Assembly (NCBI GenBank): GCA_024103355.1
Contig: JAGFIU010000048.1
Span: 1 to 64,000 of the forward strand
Length of the DNA: 64,000 nt
Reading direction: 5' to 3'
From: Bacteroidota bacterium
GTDB taxonomy: Bacteria; Bacteroidota; Bacteroidia; NS11-12g; UBA955
Numbering within the stretch: the stretch's first letter is position 1; each line of letters opens with the position of its first letter. The position numbers were made by a program, and so were the translations under genes. This document shows, in pieces, positions 34,504-44,360 of this stretch. The notes beneath the pieces were generated by a model that made no database searches, was not told the DNA's origin, and saw only the letters and a list, made by a program, of their open reading frames with translations.

Positions 34504-35526
34504 ATGGCAGACAGTAAAGCAGAAAAGATTAAAGCACTCAAGCTAACTATAGATAGACTTGAGAAGACCTATGGCAAAGGTGTAGTGATGAAGATGGATG
34601 AGCATGGTGTAGCTGATGTATCTGTCATTTCTACAGGTTCATTTGGTTTGGATTTAGCCTTAGGTATTGGAGGGTTCCCTCGTGGTAGAATAGTTGAAAT
34701 ATACGGCCCTGAATCATCCGGTAAAACCACTTTGGCATTGAGTTGTATTGCTCAAGCCCAAAAAAACGGAGGATTATGTGCGTTTATAGATGCAGAACAT
34801 GCATTTGATAAAATATATGCACAAAAATTAGGAATTAATGTTGAAGACCTTTTAGTATCACAACCTGATGATGGAGAACAAGCATTGGAAGTAGCCGACA
34901 ATTTGATTCGCTCGGGAGCTTTGGATGTTGTGGTAATTGACTCTGTTGCAGCTTTGGTTCCAAAAGCTGAAATTGAAGGAGATATGGGAGATTCTAAAAT
35001 GGGTTTGCAGGCACGATTGATGTCGCAAGCACTGAGAAAACTTACCGGAACCATCAACAAAACAGGATGTATCTGTATTTTTATCAATCAGTTGAGAGAT
35101 AAGATTGGTGTCATGTTCGGTAATCCCGAAACAACAACCGGTGGTAATGCACTCAAATTCTATTCTTCTATAAGAATTGATATTCGCAGAATAGGACAGA
35201 TAAAAAATGGTGATGAAATATTAGGAAACAGAACCAAAATAAAAGTTGCCAAAAACAAACTTGCACCACCCTTTAAAGTTGTTGAATTTGATATCATCTA
35301 TGGACAAGGAATTTCACGTATTGGAGAGATTCTTGATATGGCAGTAGATAATGGAATTATCAATAAGAGCGGTTCTTGGTTTAGTTATGGTGACACTAAA
35401 CTTGGTCAAGGCAGAGATGCGGTAAAAGATTTATTAACCGATAACCCTGAGTTGATGGCTGAAATCGAAGCCAAACTCAAAGAAAAGGTGCTGGGTACTG
35501 CCCCTGCATCTGTACAGACTGAATAA
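34504..35526 (+). CDS. recA: Recombinase RecA
   Basis: A 340-residue DNA strand-exchange protein. Walker A is GPESSGKT (68-75), the Walker B segment is [13 protein letters not shown], and the L2 loop includes [15 protein letters not shown]. The family core is complete, with only a short variable C-terminus. The frame stays open upstream to 34426, but the ATG at 34504 gives the usual N-terminus [15 protein letters not shown] saw no clear SOS box upstream, as is common in Bacteroidota. A strong terminator follows after 25 bases. Confidence 0.98.
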   Translation: MADSKAEKIKALKLTIDRLEKTYGKGVVMKMDEHGVADVSVISTGSFGLDLALGIGGFPRGRIVEIYGPESSGKTTLALSCIAQAQKNGGLCAFIDAEHAFDKIYAQKLGINVEDLLVSQPDDGEQALEVADNLIRSGALDVVVIDSVAALVPKAEIEGDMGDSKMGLQARLMSQALRKLTGTINKTGCICIFINQLRDKIGVMFGNPETTTGGNALKFYSSIRIDIRRIGQIKNGDEILGNRTKIKVAKNKLAPPFKVVEFDIIYGQGISRIGEILDMAVDNGIINKSGSWFSYGDTKLGQGRDAVKDLLTDNPELMAEIEAKLKEKVLGTAPASVQTE

Positions 35527-35551
35527 TTGTTTTTCATGATTATTTATATGC

Positions 35552-35599
35552 AAACAGGTTTATAAGGCCCCTATCCCCAAGGGGCTTTCCTGTTTTTTA
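35552..35599 (+). terminator. Two-step hairpin terminator of recA
   Basis: Outer stem AAACAGG (35552-35558) with CCTGTTT (35589-35595) and inner stem AAGGCCCC (35564-35571) with GGGGCTTT (35581-35588, one G-T pair), followed by T-rich sequence. Only five unpaired bases lie on one side between the stems. Confidence 0.85.
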
Positions 35600-35704
35600 C
35601 TTGTTTCTGTTTATAATCTTTGTTTATCTCAGCTAGAAAATATTTTTTCAAGTTTTTTTGATTCAAATACTCACTTATAACAACTATCTTAAAGATAGCG
35701 GCAG

Positions 35705-36646
35705 CTAAAACTTTAAATAGTGACCTTGTAATCTGTGATTAAGGGTGTTGTATTCCAATGCAGGAAAGGGAAATTTGAGGCAGTTGAGCGCAGAATAAAA
35801 CATCTTTCCCCATTGGCTTTTGGGTTTTGCTAACTTTATCCAATCAATACCCGCTGATAAATAAAACTGTCTGTATCGTTTGATGTGTGAGTAATCATAG
35901 CTTATTCCCGTATTATTGTCTGTCCATTGATTCCCAAATCCACCTAACATGCCGTCAGCTCCATATCCAATTTCTATATTCAGCCATTCGGGTATATATT
36001 TGCTCTTGCAACCTGTCAGAGAATGGATATTCCCGCTTAGCCAATAGGTTTGCCCGTTATAATCCTTGAGAAACTCTTGCTGAAATCCTTTTCCTAATGC
36101 ATTAGGGCGCATTGGGGCATAGCGAGTTGGAGTAAAAGACCATTTCATGGTAATTCTCTGTTCTCCCCATTTTCTGGCTTGTGAATAAGCCATAACGGAA
36201 CCGACAGTGTTGGCTATCAAGTCGGGAACAGAGGCTCCCCAATATGTAGAAAAGCCGTCCAAAATTTCAATGGTTGTCTGAAATGCTGCACCAAAAATTA
36301 ATCCGTTCAAGGCTGCTTGTTTGTTATTAAACCCAACCATCAAACCTGCTTGATGTCCCATAACCGTTAGATAGTAGGCAGAAAAACAATGTCCCAACTT
36401 ATCCATTTGCAACCATTCTTTGCTATCATCGAAAAAATGAAATTTGCCCATTGGATAACCGCTATACCATTCAAAATATAGTCCGGAATGTGTTGCTAAA
36501 CCTAATCCTATTTCGCTATAAACTAATGTCTTTTGCTTTCTGCTTAAATGTGTGGTTGAGTCTGAAATTTGTGCATTGGTTGAAAGGGTTATTCCCAAGC
36601 AAAGGGTAAGAATCAAAAAAAAATATTTTTCAGAACCATTAAGCAT
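35705..36646 (-). CDS. DUF2279 (YfiM-type) outer-membrane-like protein
   Basis: A 313-residue protein with a signal peptide (YFFLILTLCLGITLSTNAQ, about 8-26). The DUF2279 core is recognisable: DKLGHCFSAYYLTVMG (about 82-97) and GASVPDLIANTVGSVMAY. The function of the family is unknown. The C-terminal third (YDYSHIKRYRQFYLSAGIDW) looks beta-rich, consistent with an envelope protein. The start overlaps the end of the phosphoglucomutase gene by 8 bases, so it is the last gene of a four-gene operon. Confidence 0.75.
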   Translation of the reverse strand: MLNGSEKYFFLILTLCLGITLSTNAQISDSTTHLSRKQKTLVYSEIGLGLATHSGLYFEWYSGYPMGKFHFFDDSKEWLQMDKLGHCFSAYYLTVMGHQAGLMVGFNNKQAALNGLIFGAAFQTTIEILDGFSTYWGASVPDLIANTVGSVMAYSQARKWGEQRITMKWSFTPTRYAPMRPNALGKGFQQEFLKDYNGQTYWLSGNIHSLTGCKSKYIPEWLNIEIGYGADGMLGGFGNQWTDNNTGISYDYSHIKRYRQFYLSAGIDWIKLAKPKSQWGKMFYSALNCLKFPFPALEYNTLNHRLQGHYLKF

Positions 36647-38042
36647 GAATGGTAGATTTTACCGCATCTAAAATTTTATATGCACCTTCGCTCGTAGCAG
36701 ATTCTGCATAAACTCTTAAAACCGGCTCTGTTCCTGATGGGCGTATCATAACCCATTCGCCACCCTGAAGATGAAATTTATAACCATCAAGGTCTTCGGT
36801 TTTCTCCACTTGATAGTTTCCAAATTGTTTGAATTTACCGGCTTTACAATCTGAAATAATATTCTGTTTTAGTTCTTCACTGATTTTGAGGTCATAGCGC
36901 TCAACAGCAAATGCTCCTACAATTGCATACATCTCTTCAACAAGTTCCTCAATTTTTTTGTCTGTTTCAGCCATATAAGCCATCAAAATAAGTCCCATCC
37001 AAATACCATCTCTTTCAGGAATATGACCTTTGATAGCAATACCCCCGGACTCTTCCGCCCCGACCAAAACATCATCTTCCACCATGTGTTGGCAGATGTA
37101 TTTAAAACCAATTTTGGTGGTGATGGTTTCTAAACCGAGTTTTTGCGCTAATAAATCTACTTTGGATGAAACACTGAAACTCTTCACTATTTTTCCGCTC
37201 ATCCCTTTATATTTTACGAGATAATATGCAATAAGCAATATCAAATGATGTGAGTCAATAAATCTGCCTTTTGAATCAAAAAAACCAATTCTGTCAGCAT
37301 CACCGTCAGTCGCTAAACCAAAATGCAAATTGGGAGTATTTGCAATCAGGGTAGAAACTTCCTGCAAATTTTTCAGAATAGGTTCCGGTGCTGTATCTCC
37401 AAAACCGGGATTGTGTTCACAGTGCAAAAAGGTAGCGTTGGGCAATATTTTTTTAGCCAAACTTTGACCGGCACCATACATCGCATCATACACCAAGTGG
37501 TTGGAAATCTTATGAATTTTATTAAGGTCAAAACTTGATTTTACATGTTCTGAATAGATTTGCTCAAAATCAGAATAGATAACTTTACCGGTATTAACCA
37601 AGTCTCCCAATTCAGGTAAATTCCGGTTTGGGGTGTCTTCTACCAATTTTTCTATTTCACTGATTTCGTCCGGCAGGACAGGACCTCCATAAGATGCTTT
37701 TAGTTTATAGCCGTTATATGAAGGAGGGTTATGACTTGCGGTAATAATGATGCCTGCATCGGTTTTCAATTTTACATTGGCAAATGAAATCATGGGTGTA
37801 CTCACGAAATTGGGTGATAAGTAAACTGTTATGCCGTGATGTGCCAAACATCGAGCAGTATATTCCGCAAACATCTTGCCGCCAAATCTGCAATCGTATC
37901 CCAAGGTAATTTTTGGCTCTTTATGTTTTTTATTGAGCCATTTTGCTGTGGCATGGGCGATTCGCAATACATTGTCTGCTGTATATGCATCCCCAATGAT
38001 TTCTCTCCATCCGTCTGTTCCGAATTTTATCTGATATGTCAT
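36639..38042 (-). CDS. Phosphoglucomutase/phosphomannomutase family protein
   Basis: A 467-residue alpha-D-phosphohexomutase that moves a phosphate between C1 and C6 of a hexose phosphate. The catalytic phosphoserine is Ser103 in TASHNPPSYNGYK (101-113), the metal loop is DGDADR (about 238-243), the sugar loop is AEESGGIAIKG and the phosphate loop RPSGTEPVLRVY is near the C-terminus. Whether the substrate is glucose, mannose or glucosamine phosphate cannot be decided. It sits between the unknown secreted protein and DUF2279 in one operon. Confidence 0.92.
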   Translation of the reverse strand: MTYQIKFGTDGWREIIGDAYTADNVLRIAHATAKWLNKKHKEPKITLGYDCRFGGKMFAEYTARCLAHHGITVYLSPNFVSTPMISFANVKLKTDAGIIITASHNPPSYNGYKLKASYGGPVLPDEISEIEKLVEDTPNRNLPELGDLVNTGKVIYSDFEQIYSEHVKSSFDLNKIHKISNHLVYDAMYGAGQSLAKKILPNATFLHCEHNPGFGDTAPEPILKNLQEVSTLIANTPNLHFGLATDGDADRIGFFDSKGRFIDSHHLILLIAYYLVKYKGMSGKIVKSFSVSSKVDLLAQKLGLETITTKIGFKYICQHMVEDDVLVGAEESGGIAIKGHIPERDGIWMGLILMAYMAETDKKIEELVEEMYAIVGAFAVERYDLKISEELKQNIISDCKAGKFKQFGNYQVEKTEDLDGYKFHLQGGEWVMIRPSGTEPVLRVYAESATSEGAYKILDAVKSTIHA

Positions 38043-38057
38043 CTTTGTTGTTTTGTC

Positions 38058-39176
38058 TTAATTCGTTTTGGAATATTTCACAAACCTAGTGAGTTGTGTC
38101 CATGAATATTCCTTCATCGCCTGATAATACAAGGTTGCATCCTCAGGGTTAATATAACTTTTGTTAATCTTTACAAGTTGAAAATCAAACTGCTTTTCAA
38201 GCAAGATATCTTCTATTGATTTGAGTCCGATATTGAATTTTAAAATCCTTAGGTATTCAATACTAATAGGATTTAATTTCTTATTGTTTACATAAATTGT
38301 GATTGAGCGTGGAATCATGGTGATATAATCTCCGTATTTTTCCCAAACCTCATCCACTTCTATTCGTGTTACAGCAAATTCAGAACGGTATTTTTTGAAA
38401 TCAAAATATTTATCCGCTCCTAACTCAAAAAATACTTCAAGATTTTCAAATAGTAACTTTTCAAATCCATCAAAGAGCTGCATGCCTATTCCGTATTTAT
38501 CAATCGGCTTTTTGTCAATACTATAAGTTACCTCTTTAATGGGTTTAAGAAAAATTTGAGTTTCTTGTTTTTTGTCAGGATTTACTGCTTGTGCGTGAAT
38601 CTTTGCTTCCAAATCTATATTCTTTTCAAAATTTTCTGTCCCAAACTGAACAACAGAAAATATATATCTTCTGCTGTAAAGTGCTGCCATATATGACACA
38701 AATGCGGGACCATTCGCATTCGATTTGATGTGTTCTTTGAAAAGAAAAGGTGCGGCTTCTTCCATGTCAATATAACCATAAGAAACACGACCTTTAGGAC
38801 TTTCGTTCATGAATGACAACCCTATAATGTCGAAAGCAAATTTGTTGCGTGACGAGGTCCATAATTCATTAATAAAAATGTATTTTGATTTTGTGAATTC
38901 AGTGTTTGTACTGTTTTCAATACTTTGAAGTGCATCTGCTGAGATTTTGATAGTTTTTTTTGGCGAGTCCCATAATGTAATTTTTTCTTGCAGAACCAAT
39001 GCATAGATTATTTCGGGCAATTGTCCGGCAAGGTTAAAACCCATTGTATCAGGTTGGTTCTCAGATGAAACTACAAGCAATACCGGCACATTGGTATAAA
39101 TGCCCTTAGCTTTCAGTCCTGCCGAAATACAAAGAAGAATACTAAAAATAAAATATGAAAATGTCTTCTTTAGCAT
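38058..39176 (-). CDS. Secreted protein of unknown function coupled to glutaryl-CoA dehydrogenase gene
   Basis: A 372-residue protein with a signal peptide (FSYFIFSILLCISAGLKA, about 6-23), no lipobox and no transmembrane helix beyond it. The mature part is mixed alpha/beta with LQEKITLWDSPKKTIKIS near residue 65 and SYMAALYSRRYIFSVVQFG near residue 160. It faintly recalls gliding-motility accessory proteins, but I cannot support that. Its ATG overlaps the stop of the glutaryl-CoA dehydrogenase gene as TAATG, and the mutase gene follows after 15 bases. Confidence 0.7.
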   Translation of the reverse strand: MLKKTFSYFIFSILLCISAGLKAKGIYTNVPVLLVVSSENQPDTMGFNLAGQLPEIIYALVLQEKITLWDSPKKTIKISADALQSIENSTNTEFTKSKYIFINELWTSSRNKFAFDIIGLSFMNESPKGRVSYGYIDMEEAAPFLFKEHIKSNANGPAFVSYMAALYSRRYIFSVVQFGTENFEKNIDLEAKIHAQAVNPDKKQETQIFLKPIKEVTYSIDKKPIDKYGIGMQLFDGFEKLLFENLEVFFELGADKYFDFKKYRSEFAVTRIEVDEVWEKYGDYITMIPRSITIYVNNKKLNPISIEYLRILKFNIGLKSIEDILLEKQFDFQLVKINKSYINPEDATLYYQAMKEYSWTQLTRFVKYSKTN

Positions 39177-40405
39177 TAGATAAACGCATTCTCTCCGGTT
39201 ATTTCCTTACCCAAAATAAGCAGATGTACATCATGTGTTCCTTCATAGGTAATAACGCTTTCCAGATTCATCATGTGACGCATAATAGGGTAGTCTCCTG
39301 TTATCCCCATAGCCCCGTGGACTTGTCGGGCTTCTCTGGCTATATTCAATGCCATTTCAACATTGTTGCGTTTAGCCATGGAAATTTGGGCTGATGTTGC
39401 TTTTCCTTCATTCATCAAGGTTCCAAGTCTCCAAGCCAAAAGTTGTGCTTTGGTAATTTCAGTAATCATTTCGGCTAATTTCTTTTGCTGTAACTGAAAT
39501 CCGGCAATGGGTTTATTAAATTGTTTTCTTTCTTGAGAGTATCTCAAAGCAGAATCATAGCAATCCATTGCTGCTCCAATAACTCCCCAACTTATTCCGT
39601 AACGTGCAGAGTCTAAACATGTTAATGGACCTCTTAATCCTTTTACATTGGGAAGAATATTTTCTTTAGGCACTTTTACATTACTAAAAATCAACTCTCC
39701 GGTTGCACTGGTTCGCAAACTCCATTTTCCATGTGTTTCGGGAGTAGAGAATCCCTCCATTCCTCTTTCGACTATCAAACCTCTGATAATTCCTTCTTCA
39801 TCTTTTGCCCACACAACTGCTATGTCTGCAAATGGGGCATTGGAAATCCACATTTTAGCACCATTGAGCAAATAATAATCGCCCATGTCTTTAATATGAG
39901 TTACCATGCCTCCCGGATTAGAACCGTGATCAGGCTCAGTAAGCCCAAAACAGCCCATCAATACTCCTTGCGCTAACTTGGGTAAATATTTCTTTTTTTG
40001 TTCTTCTGAACCAAATTTGAAAATAGGATACATTACCAAAGAACCTTGTACCGATGCCGTGGAACGAATCCCTGAATCGCAACGCTCCAACTCCTGCATA
40101 ATAATTCCGTAAGTAATATAATCCATGCCACCGCAACCATATTCAGAAGGCAGCTGAGGGCCGAATGCACCAACTTCTGCTAAACCTTTTATGATATGAT
40201 GAGGGAAAACAGCAGATTGCGCTGATGCTTCTATGATTGGGGATACTTCTTTTTTTATCCAACTTCTAACTGCATCTCTTATCATCAAATGTTCTTCGGT
40301 AAAAAGAGTGTCTACATTGTAAAAATCATGCGGCTGAAAGCGGTCTTTGCCTTGATTTTGCTCTTTGATTTTTTCGAAATCAATAGTATTCGCGTTGGCT
40401 GCCAT
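39176..40405 (-). CDS. gcdH: Glutaryl-CoA dehydrogenase-like acyl-CoA dehydrogenase
   Basis: A 409-residue flavoenzyme. The acyl-CoA dehydrogenase fold is complete: FTLTEPD-like FGLTEPDHGSNPGG (about 152-165), KMWISNAPFADI, and ERKQFNKPIAGFQ. The catalytic base is Glu388 in ITYEGTHDVHLLILG, the exact signature of glutaryl-CoA dehydrogenases, which oxidise and decarboxylate glutaryl-CoA to crotonyl-CoA in lysine and tryptophan breakdown. No other glutarate genes are nearby. It is the first gene of an operon with the secreted unknown, the mutase and DUF2279. Confidence 0.9.
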   Translation of the reverse strand: MAANANTIDFEKIKEQNQGKDRFQPHDFYNVDTLFTEEHLMIRDAVRSWIKKEVSPIIEASAQSAVFPHHIIKGLAEVGAFGPQLPSEYGCGGMDYITYGIIMQELERCDSGIRSTASVQGSLVMYPIFKFGSEEQKKKYLPKLAQGVLMGCFGLTEPDHGSNPGGMVTHIKDMGDYYLLNGAKMWISNAPFADIAVVWAKDEEGIIRGLIVERGMEGFSTPETHGKWSLRTSATGELIFSNVKVPKENILPNVKGLRGPLTCLDSARYGISWGVIGAAMDCYDSALRYSQERKQFNKPIAGFQLQQKKLAEMITEITKAQLLAWRLGTLMNEGKATSAQISMAKRNNVEMALNIAREARQVHGAMGITGDYPIMRHMMNLESVITYEGTHDVHLLILGKEITGENAFI

Positions 40406-40411
40406 AAGGCG

Positions 40412-40419
40412 CGAATTTA
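40412..40419 (-). promoter_or_regulatory. -7 box TAAATTCG (TTCG variant) of the gcdH operon
   Basis: Minus-strand TAAATTCG (40419-40412) followed by CGCC and ending 6 bases before the ATG at 40405, so the transcript would be nearly leaderless. No -33 TTG. Confidence 0.45.
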
Positions 40420-40530
40420 GAATAATTTTCTATTCTCTAAGCATTTGCTTTGTTCTATCATTGCATTATGCTATTGGATAATTATTGAGAAAATAATGTT
40501 TGATAAAACGAGTCTAATAACTCAAACTAA

Positions 40531-42243
40531 TCAGATTAAGATAAGTTCTTTCCACAAAAAGCTGAATAAATCGCTGATATAAGTTTCTGAACAACCAAAT
40601 TGTACTCCTGCAAGTGAATAGATTTCGGGTATAGGTCTTGTATAACCCGCTTTGAGTGCGTTCTTATAGTTTTCAATACCTTTTGTTTTATTGCTTTTAT
40701 AGTTTTTCCAAACACCAATTGCTCCAAGCTGGGCAAAACCATATTCAATATAATAGAACGGGATTTCAAAAACGTGAAGTTGTGCATGCCATGAGAAGTT
40801 TTTGTATGCTTCCACACCTGAATAGTCAATCAAACCTGTCTCAAATCTATCTGAAATTCTATTCCAGGCAACAATCCTTTCTTCTTTGGTATGGTTGGGA
40901 TTTTCATATATCCAATGCTGAAAAGCATCAATAGTAGCAATCCAAGGCAGTGTGAAAATAATTCCTTCCAATTGTTCTCTTATAGCACGCTTGTGGTCTG
41001 TCGGTTGAGGGTAAAATTCATCCCAAACATCCATGCTCAATAATTCCATGCTCATGGAAGCCAATTCGGCAACTTCAGATGGTGTCTCTTTAAATGCTTC
41101 GAGTGCTAAATCCCTTGTCAAGAAGGAGTGAATAGCATGTCCTCCTTCGTGCACCATTGTTTCAACATCGCGATGAAGAGAAGCAGCATTCATAAATATA
41201 AAAGGAACTCCGGTCTCCGCCAGGGGATAATTATAACCTCCGGGAGCTTTCCCTTTTCTGCTTTCCAAATCTAAGTGTTTCATTGAACGCATTGTCGCAA
41301 TGCAATCAGCAAAAAATGAATCAATGCGGCCGAATCCTTTAATTGTTTTATTCAGCAAATCTTCACCATCTTCGAAAGGATGTAGTTTGGGCAGGTTATC
41401 GGGGTCAACAGATGTGTCCCAAGGTCTGAGTGCTTCGAGATTGAGTATTTCTTTGCGTTTTTGGTGTAGTTGCTTTTTCAAAGGAACTACAACTTTTTCT
41501 ATGGCATTATGAAAGTCAAAACAGTCATTAACGCTATAGTCAAAACGATTGAGTGCCTTAAATTTATAATCTCTGAAATTCTTAAACCCGGCATTTATTG
41601 CTACTTGATGTCTGAGAGAGAGCATTTCAGAAAAAATCTCATCTAAACGCTCATGATTTTTGTATCGCTCCTCCTGAATAGCCCTGTATACTTTTTCACG
41701 AATGTTTCTATTATTGTCTTTCAAATAAGCTGCTGCTTGTTGTAGAGTGAGTTTTTTGCCTTCCCATTCTACTTCCATTTGTCCACTGATAGCACTATAC
41801 TCTTGAGCTAGGGTCTGAATTTTTGTTTCAATCGGAATGTTTTCCTCACGATAAAGTTCAATTGCCGTTTTTACTTGTCTGAAATACAGCAAATAGGCCT
41901 TGTCAGACTGTTCTAATTCCTGCAAATAGGGAGAAGCGACTAATTTCTTATTTAATAAATCTTCGTAGGGTGCTAACTGAGGTTGAATATTGGTAACAAA
42001 ATCCAGATAAGCCTTTTCGTACTCTTTGTTGGCGGTATCACAAGTCATGTGAATGTATCTCCATGCAAGGTCTTCGCTGACTGTGCTTTCAAGTTCACTC
42101 ACTTTTTTTAACCAAAACTCAAATTCTTGTTTGGTGTGAAAATCTTCGTCTATTAATTTTTTAAAATAGGGTTGAAGCTCTTCCCAATGAGTGATTTTAT
42201 AATCTTTTGGAAGAAATATACGAGGATGCGGTTTGATGTCCAT
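40531..42243 (-). CDS. M3 family oligoendopeptidase (PepF-like)
   Basis: A 570-residue zinc peptidase of the cytoplasm that trims short peptides. The zinc motif is HEGGH (365-369) with a third ligand Glu in ETPSEVAELAS (about 386-396). The preceding segment PGGYNYPLAETGVPFIFMN is typical of the M3B branch. Size and domain order fit oligoendopeptidase F, though most M3 enzymes of this phylum are uncharacterised. It lies 12 bases after the DUF5606 gene on the same strand, so they are probably cotranscribed. Confidence 0.92.
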   Translation of the reverse strand: MDIKPHPRIFLPKDYKITHWEELQPYFKKLIDEDFHTKQEFEFWLKKVSELESTVSEDLAWRYIHMTCDTANKEYEKAYLDFVTNIQPQLAPYEDLLNKKLVASPYLQELEQSDKAYLLYFRQVKTAIELYREENIPIETKIQTLAQEYSAISGQMEVEWEGKKLTLQQAAAYLKDNNRNIREKVYRAIQEERYKNHERLDEIFSEMLSLRHQVAINAGFKNFRDYKFKALNRFDYSVNDCFDFHNAIEKVVVPLKKQLHQKRKEILNLEALRPWDTSVDPDNLPKLHPFEDGEDLLNKTIKGFGRIDSFFADCIATMRSMKHLDLESRKGKAPGGYNYPLAETGVPFIFMNAASLHRDVETMVHEGGHAIHSFLTRDLALEAFKETPSEVAELASMSMELLSMDVWDEFYPQPTDHKRAIREQLEGIIFTLPWIATIDAFQHWIYENPNHTKEERIVAWNRISDRFETGLIDYSGVEAYKNFSWHAQLHVFEIPFYYIEYGFAQLGAIGVWKNYKSNKTKGIENYKNALKAGYTRPIPEIYSLAGVQFGCSETYISDLFSFLWKELILI

Positions 42244-42255
42244 ATCAACTCGTAT

Positions 42256-42819
42256 TTATTGAGCTTTTCGAGGTGTTGAAATAGATTTGGCTGCTTTGCC
42301 TTTGGTATTAACCTTTGGAGCTGCTTGTTTTACCTGCGCTTTTGGAGTTTTTTTGGTTTCTTTCTTGACCTCTTTTTTCTCACCGACTGCCGACTCTGTG
42401 GATTCAGTTTTTTCTTCGTCTTTGGCTTCAAGTTTTTCAAAGTCAATTTGATCCTTTAGGATATTCCACCAGCCCACCAATTTCTTCATATCGGACACAT
42501 ATACACGTTCTTTGTCATATTTTGGAACGATGGCACCAAGAAAAGATTTCAGACTATTGTCATCTGCTTTTTTATCCGGTACAGTCAAGCCGCCTTCTGT
42601 CTGTTTTTTAATTTCAAGTAATACCTCGGATAGTTTTACCTCTTCATTTTCGGTAAAAATTGCAACGTCACTTAAAACGGATATCTTCTGAGTGGGAGAG
42701 GTGGCGATTTTGCGAGCAGCACCATCCAATGATTCAACAATAAGTCCGTTTTTACGTTGGCCAATAACTTTGTACAATCCGGGAGCTCCGGCAATAGCTA
42801 CAACATCTTTTAATTCCAT
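42256..42819 (-). CDS. DUF5606 domain protein with basic low-complexity tail
   Basis: A 187-residue protein whose first 125 residues match the Bacteroidota DUF5606 family (MELKDVVAIAGAPGLYKVIG, ESLDGAARK, LSDVAIF). The function is unknown. The tail (about 130-187) is a run of Lys, Glu, Ala and Thr typical of disordered or nucleic-acid-binding ends. The frame extends upstream to a TTG at 42831, but the ATG at 42819 fits the family start. A well-formed promoter lies upstream at 42847-42875. Confidence 0.85.
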   Translation of the reverse strand: MELKDVVAIAGAPGLYKVIGQRKNGLIVESLDGAARKIATSPTQKISVLSDVAIFTENEEVKLSEVLLEIKKQTEGGLTVPDKKADDNSLKSFLGAIVPKYDKERVYVSDMKKLVGWWNILKDQIDFEKLEAKDEEKTESTESAVGEKKEVKKETKKTPKAQVKQAAPKVNTKGKAAKSISTPRKAQ

Positions 42820-42846
42820 GTTTTGTTTCAATATTTATTGAGTGTT

Positions 42847-42875
42847 CAAAAATAGTTTATTTGCTTGTAATGCAA
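42847..42875 (-). promoter_or_regulatory. Promoter of the DUF5606-M3 peptidase operon
   Basis: On the minus strand TTG (42875-42873), 18 bases, TATTTTTG (42854-42847), a full match to the Bacteroidota consensus. The leader to the ATG at 42819 would be about 20 bases. The rest of the 271-base gap to trxA shows no further feature except the weak box at 43062. Confidence 0.65.
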
Positions 42876-43061
42876 GGAGGGTAACATGTAACTTTTTAAC
42901 AAATTAACCATATCAAACTCTGACAGTACATTTTGTATGATGATGAAGGTAAAATACAACATTGTTTTGATTATTAAGTGCCTTTATTGTAGCGAATTTG
43001 GCATTATGGCAGAATTAATTCCTATTTTGTCAGCAAAAATGCTTTGGCAATTTATTTGGTG

Positions 43062-43069
43062 TTAATTTG
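43062..43069 (+). promoter_or_regulatory. Possible -7 box TTAATTTG of trxA
   Basis: One mismatch from TAnnTTTG and followed by CG; the same TTAATTTGCG occurs before the HsdR-like gene at 63430. It lies 21 bases before the trxA ATG and inside the TTG-started extension of the frame. Confidence 0.35.
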
Positions 43070-43090
43070 CGAACAGAAAATATATACATT

Positions 43091-43408
43091 ATGGCTTTAA
43101 CATTTAATGATTCTAACTTTCAGAACGAAGTTTTAAATTCAGACAAACCTGTATTGGTTGACTTTTGGGCAGAGTGGTGTGGACCTTGCAGAATGATTGC
43201 ACCTGTAGTAGAAGAGTTGTCTTCTGAGTATTCAGGTAAAGCAGTTATTGGAAAGGTTAATGTTGATGAAAATCCTGGAATTTCAGGACAATTTGGTATC
43301 AGAAGCATCCCTACTTTGTTGATTTTCAAAGGTGGTAAAGTAGTAGATAAACTTGTAGGTGCACTACCAAAAAGTCATATTGCTGCTAAAATAGAAGCAC
43401 ATTTATAA
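43091..43408 (+). CDS. trxA: Thioredoxin
   Basis: A 105-residue cytoplasmic disulfide reductase. The active site is WCGPC (Cys30, Cys33), followed by the cis-Pro loop [13 protein letters not shown] (about 72-84). The length and [10 protein letters not shown] start fit classic thioredoxin 1. An in-frame TTG at 43067 would add eight residues, but the ATG at 43091 is the expected start. The DUF58 gene follows after 14 bases. Confidence 0.96.
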   Translation: MALTFNDSNFQNEVLNSDKPVLVDFWAEWCGPCRMIAPVVEELSSEYSGKAVIGKVNVDENPGISGQFGIRSIPTLLIFKGGKVVDKLVGALPKSHIAAKIEAHL

Positions 43409-43422
43409 TCTCATAAGTTTCT

Positions 43423-44328
43423 ATGCTTCGGGAAATTGCACAAAGCTTTTCCTCATTAGATTTCTTTGCCCGTGAAACGGTTGAAGGATTTATTACGGGC
43501 ATGCACAAAAGTCCTTTTCATGGATTTAGCGTTGAGTTTGCTGAACATAGAGCTTATAATCAGGGGGATAGTATTCGTAATATTGACTGGAAATTATTTG
43601 CAAGAACAGATAATTTATTTGTCAAACGCTTTGAAGAAGAGACCAATCTAAGAGCACACTTGCTATTGGATACATCAACTTCAATGTATTATCCCTCTAT
43701 TCAAAATAGTAAACTTGAGTTTGCCCTTAAATCTGCTGCTGTATTAAGCTATATGCTTAAAAAGCAAAGGGATGCATTTGGAATTACTTTTTTTTCAGAA
43801 AAGATTAATCAGCAAACCTCTGTAAAATCTTCTTCAAGTCACTATCAGGATGTTATCTCGCTTCTTGAAAGCTATAGAGGAGCAAAAGCTACTCAAAATC
43901 AAACTAATATTGTATCTATGCTTCATTTGATGGCAGAAAAGATACACAGAAGAAGTTTGGTTATCCTTTTTTCGGATTTGTTTGATTCTGCAACCTTTGA
44001 GAATCCCCAGCCTTTGTTTGATGCATTCAACCATCTTAAATTTAAAAAACACGAAATCATCATTTTTCATATTGTTTCAGGAAAAGAAGAACTTAAATTT
44101 AATTTTCCTTCCGGACCACACAAATTTGTGGATGCAGAAACCGGTGAAGAACTGAAAGTCAATACAGATGAAGTGAGGGAAGAATACCTCAAAAGGATTC
44201 AAAATTTTAATAAACAGATGAAACATAAATCTTTGCAATATGGTATCGATTATATAGAGGCTGATATTGACAAAGGTTTTGAACAGATTTTGTTGCCATT
44301 CTTGCTCAAGAGACAAAAACTGAATTAG
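43423..44328 (+). CDS. DUF58 domain protein (vWA-like)
   Basis: A 301-residue protein of the DUF58 family, which has a von Willebrand A-like fold and is often paired with MoxR ATPases. Typical signatures are GFSVEFAEHRAYNQGDSIRN (about 35-54), DWKLFARTDNLFVKRFEEE (about 56-74), and LLLDTSTSM (about 80-88), which carries the MIDAS-type DxSxS metal site. The partner MoxR gene is not in the window. The function is unproven; in related systems these proteins act in assembly or stress response. A bidirectional terminator follows after 32 bases. Confidence 0.9.
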   Translation: MLREIAQSFSSLDFFARETVEGFITGMHKSPFHGFSVEFAEHRAYNQGDSIRNIDWKLFARTDNLFVKRFEEETNLRAHLLLDTSTSMYYPSIQNSKLEFALKSAAVLSYMLKKQRDAFGITFFSEKINQQTSVKSSSSHYQDVISLLESYRGAKATQNQTNIVSMLHLMAEKIHRRSLVILFSDLFDSATFENPQPLFDAFNHLKFKKHEIIIFHIVSGKEELKFNFPSGPHKFVDAETGEELKVNTDEVREEYLKRIQNFNKQMKHKSLQYGIDYIEADIDKGFEQILLPFLLKRQKLN

Positions 44329-44360
44329 TTTTTAACATTCCGGTTATTTTAATAATCAAT

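Noticed and set aside
35684-35698. CTATCTTAAAGATAG hairpin before the DUF2279 stop side
   Set aside because: No T-tract follows on the minus strand and the stem is weak, so it was not called a terminator.
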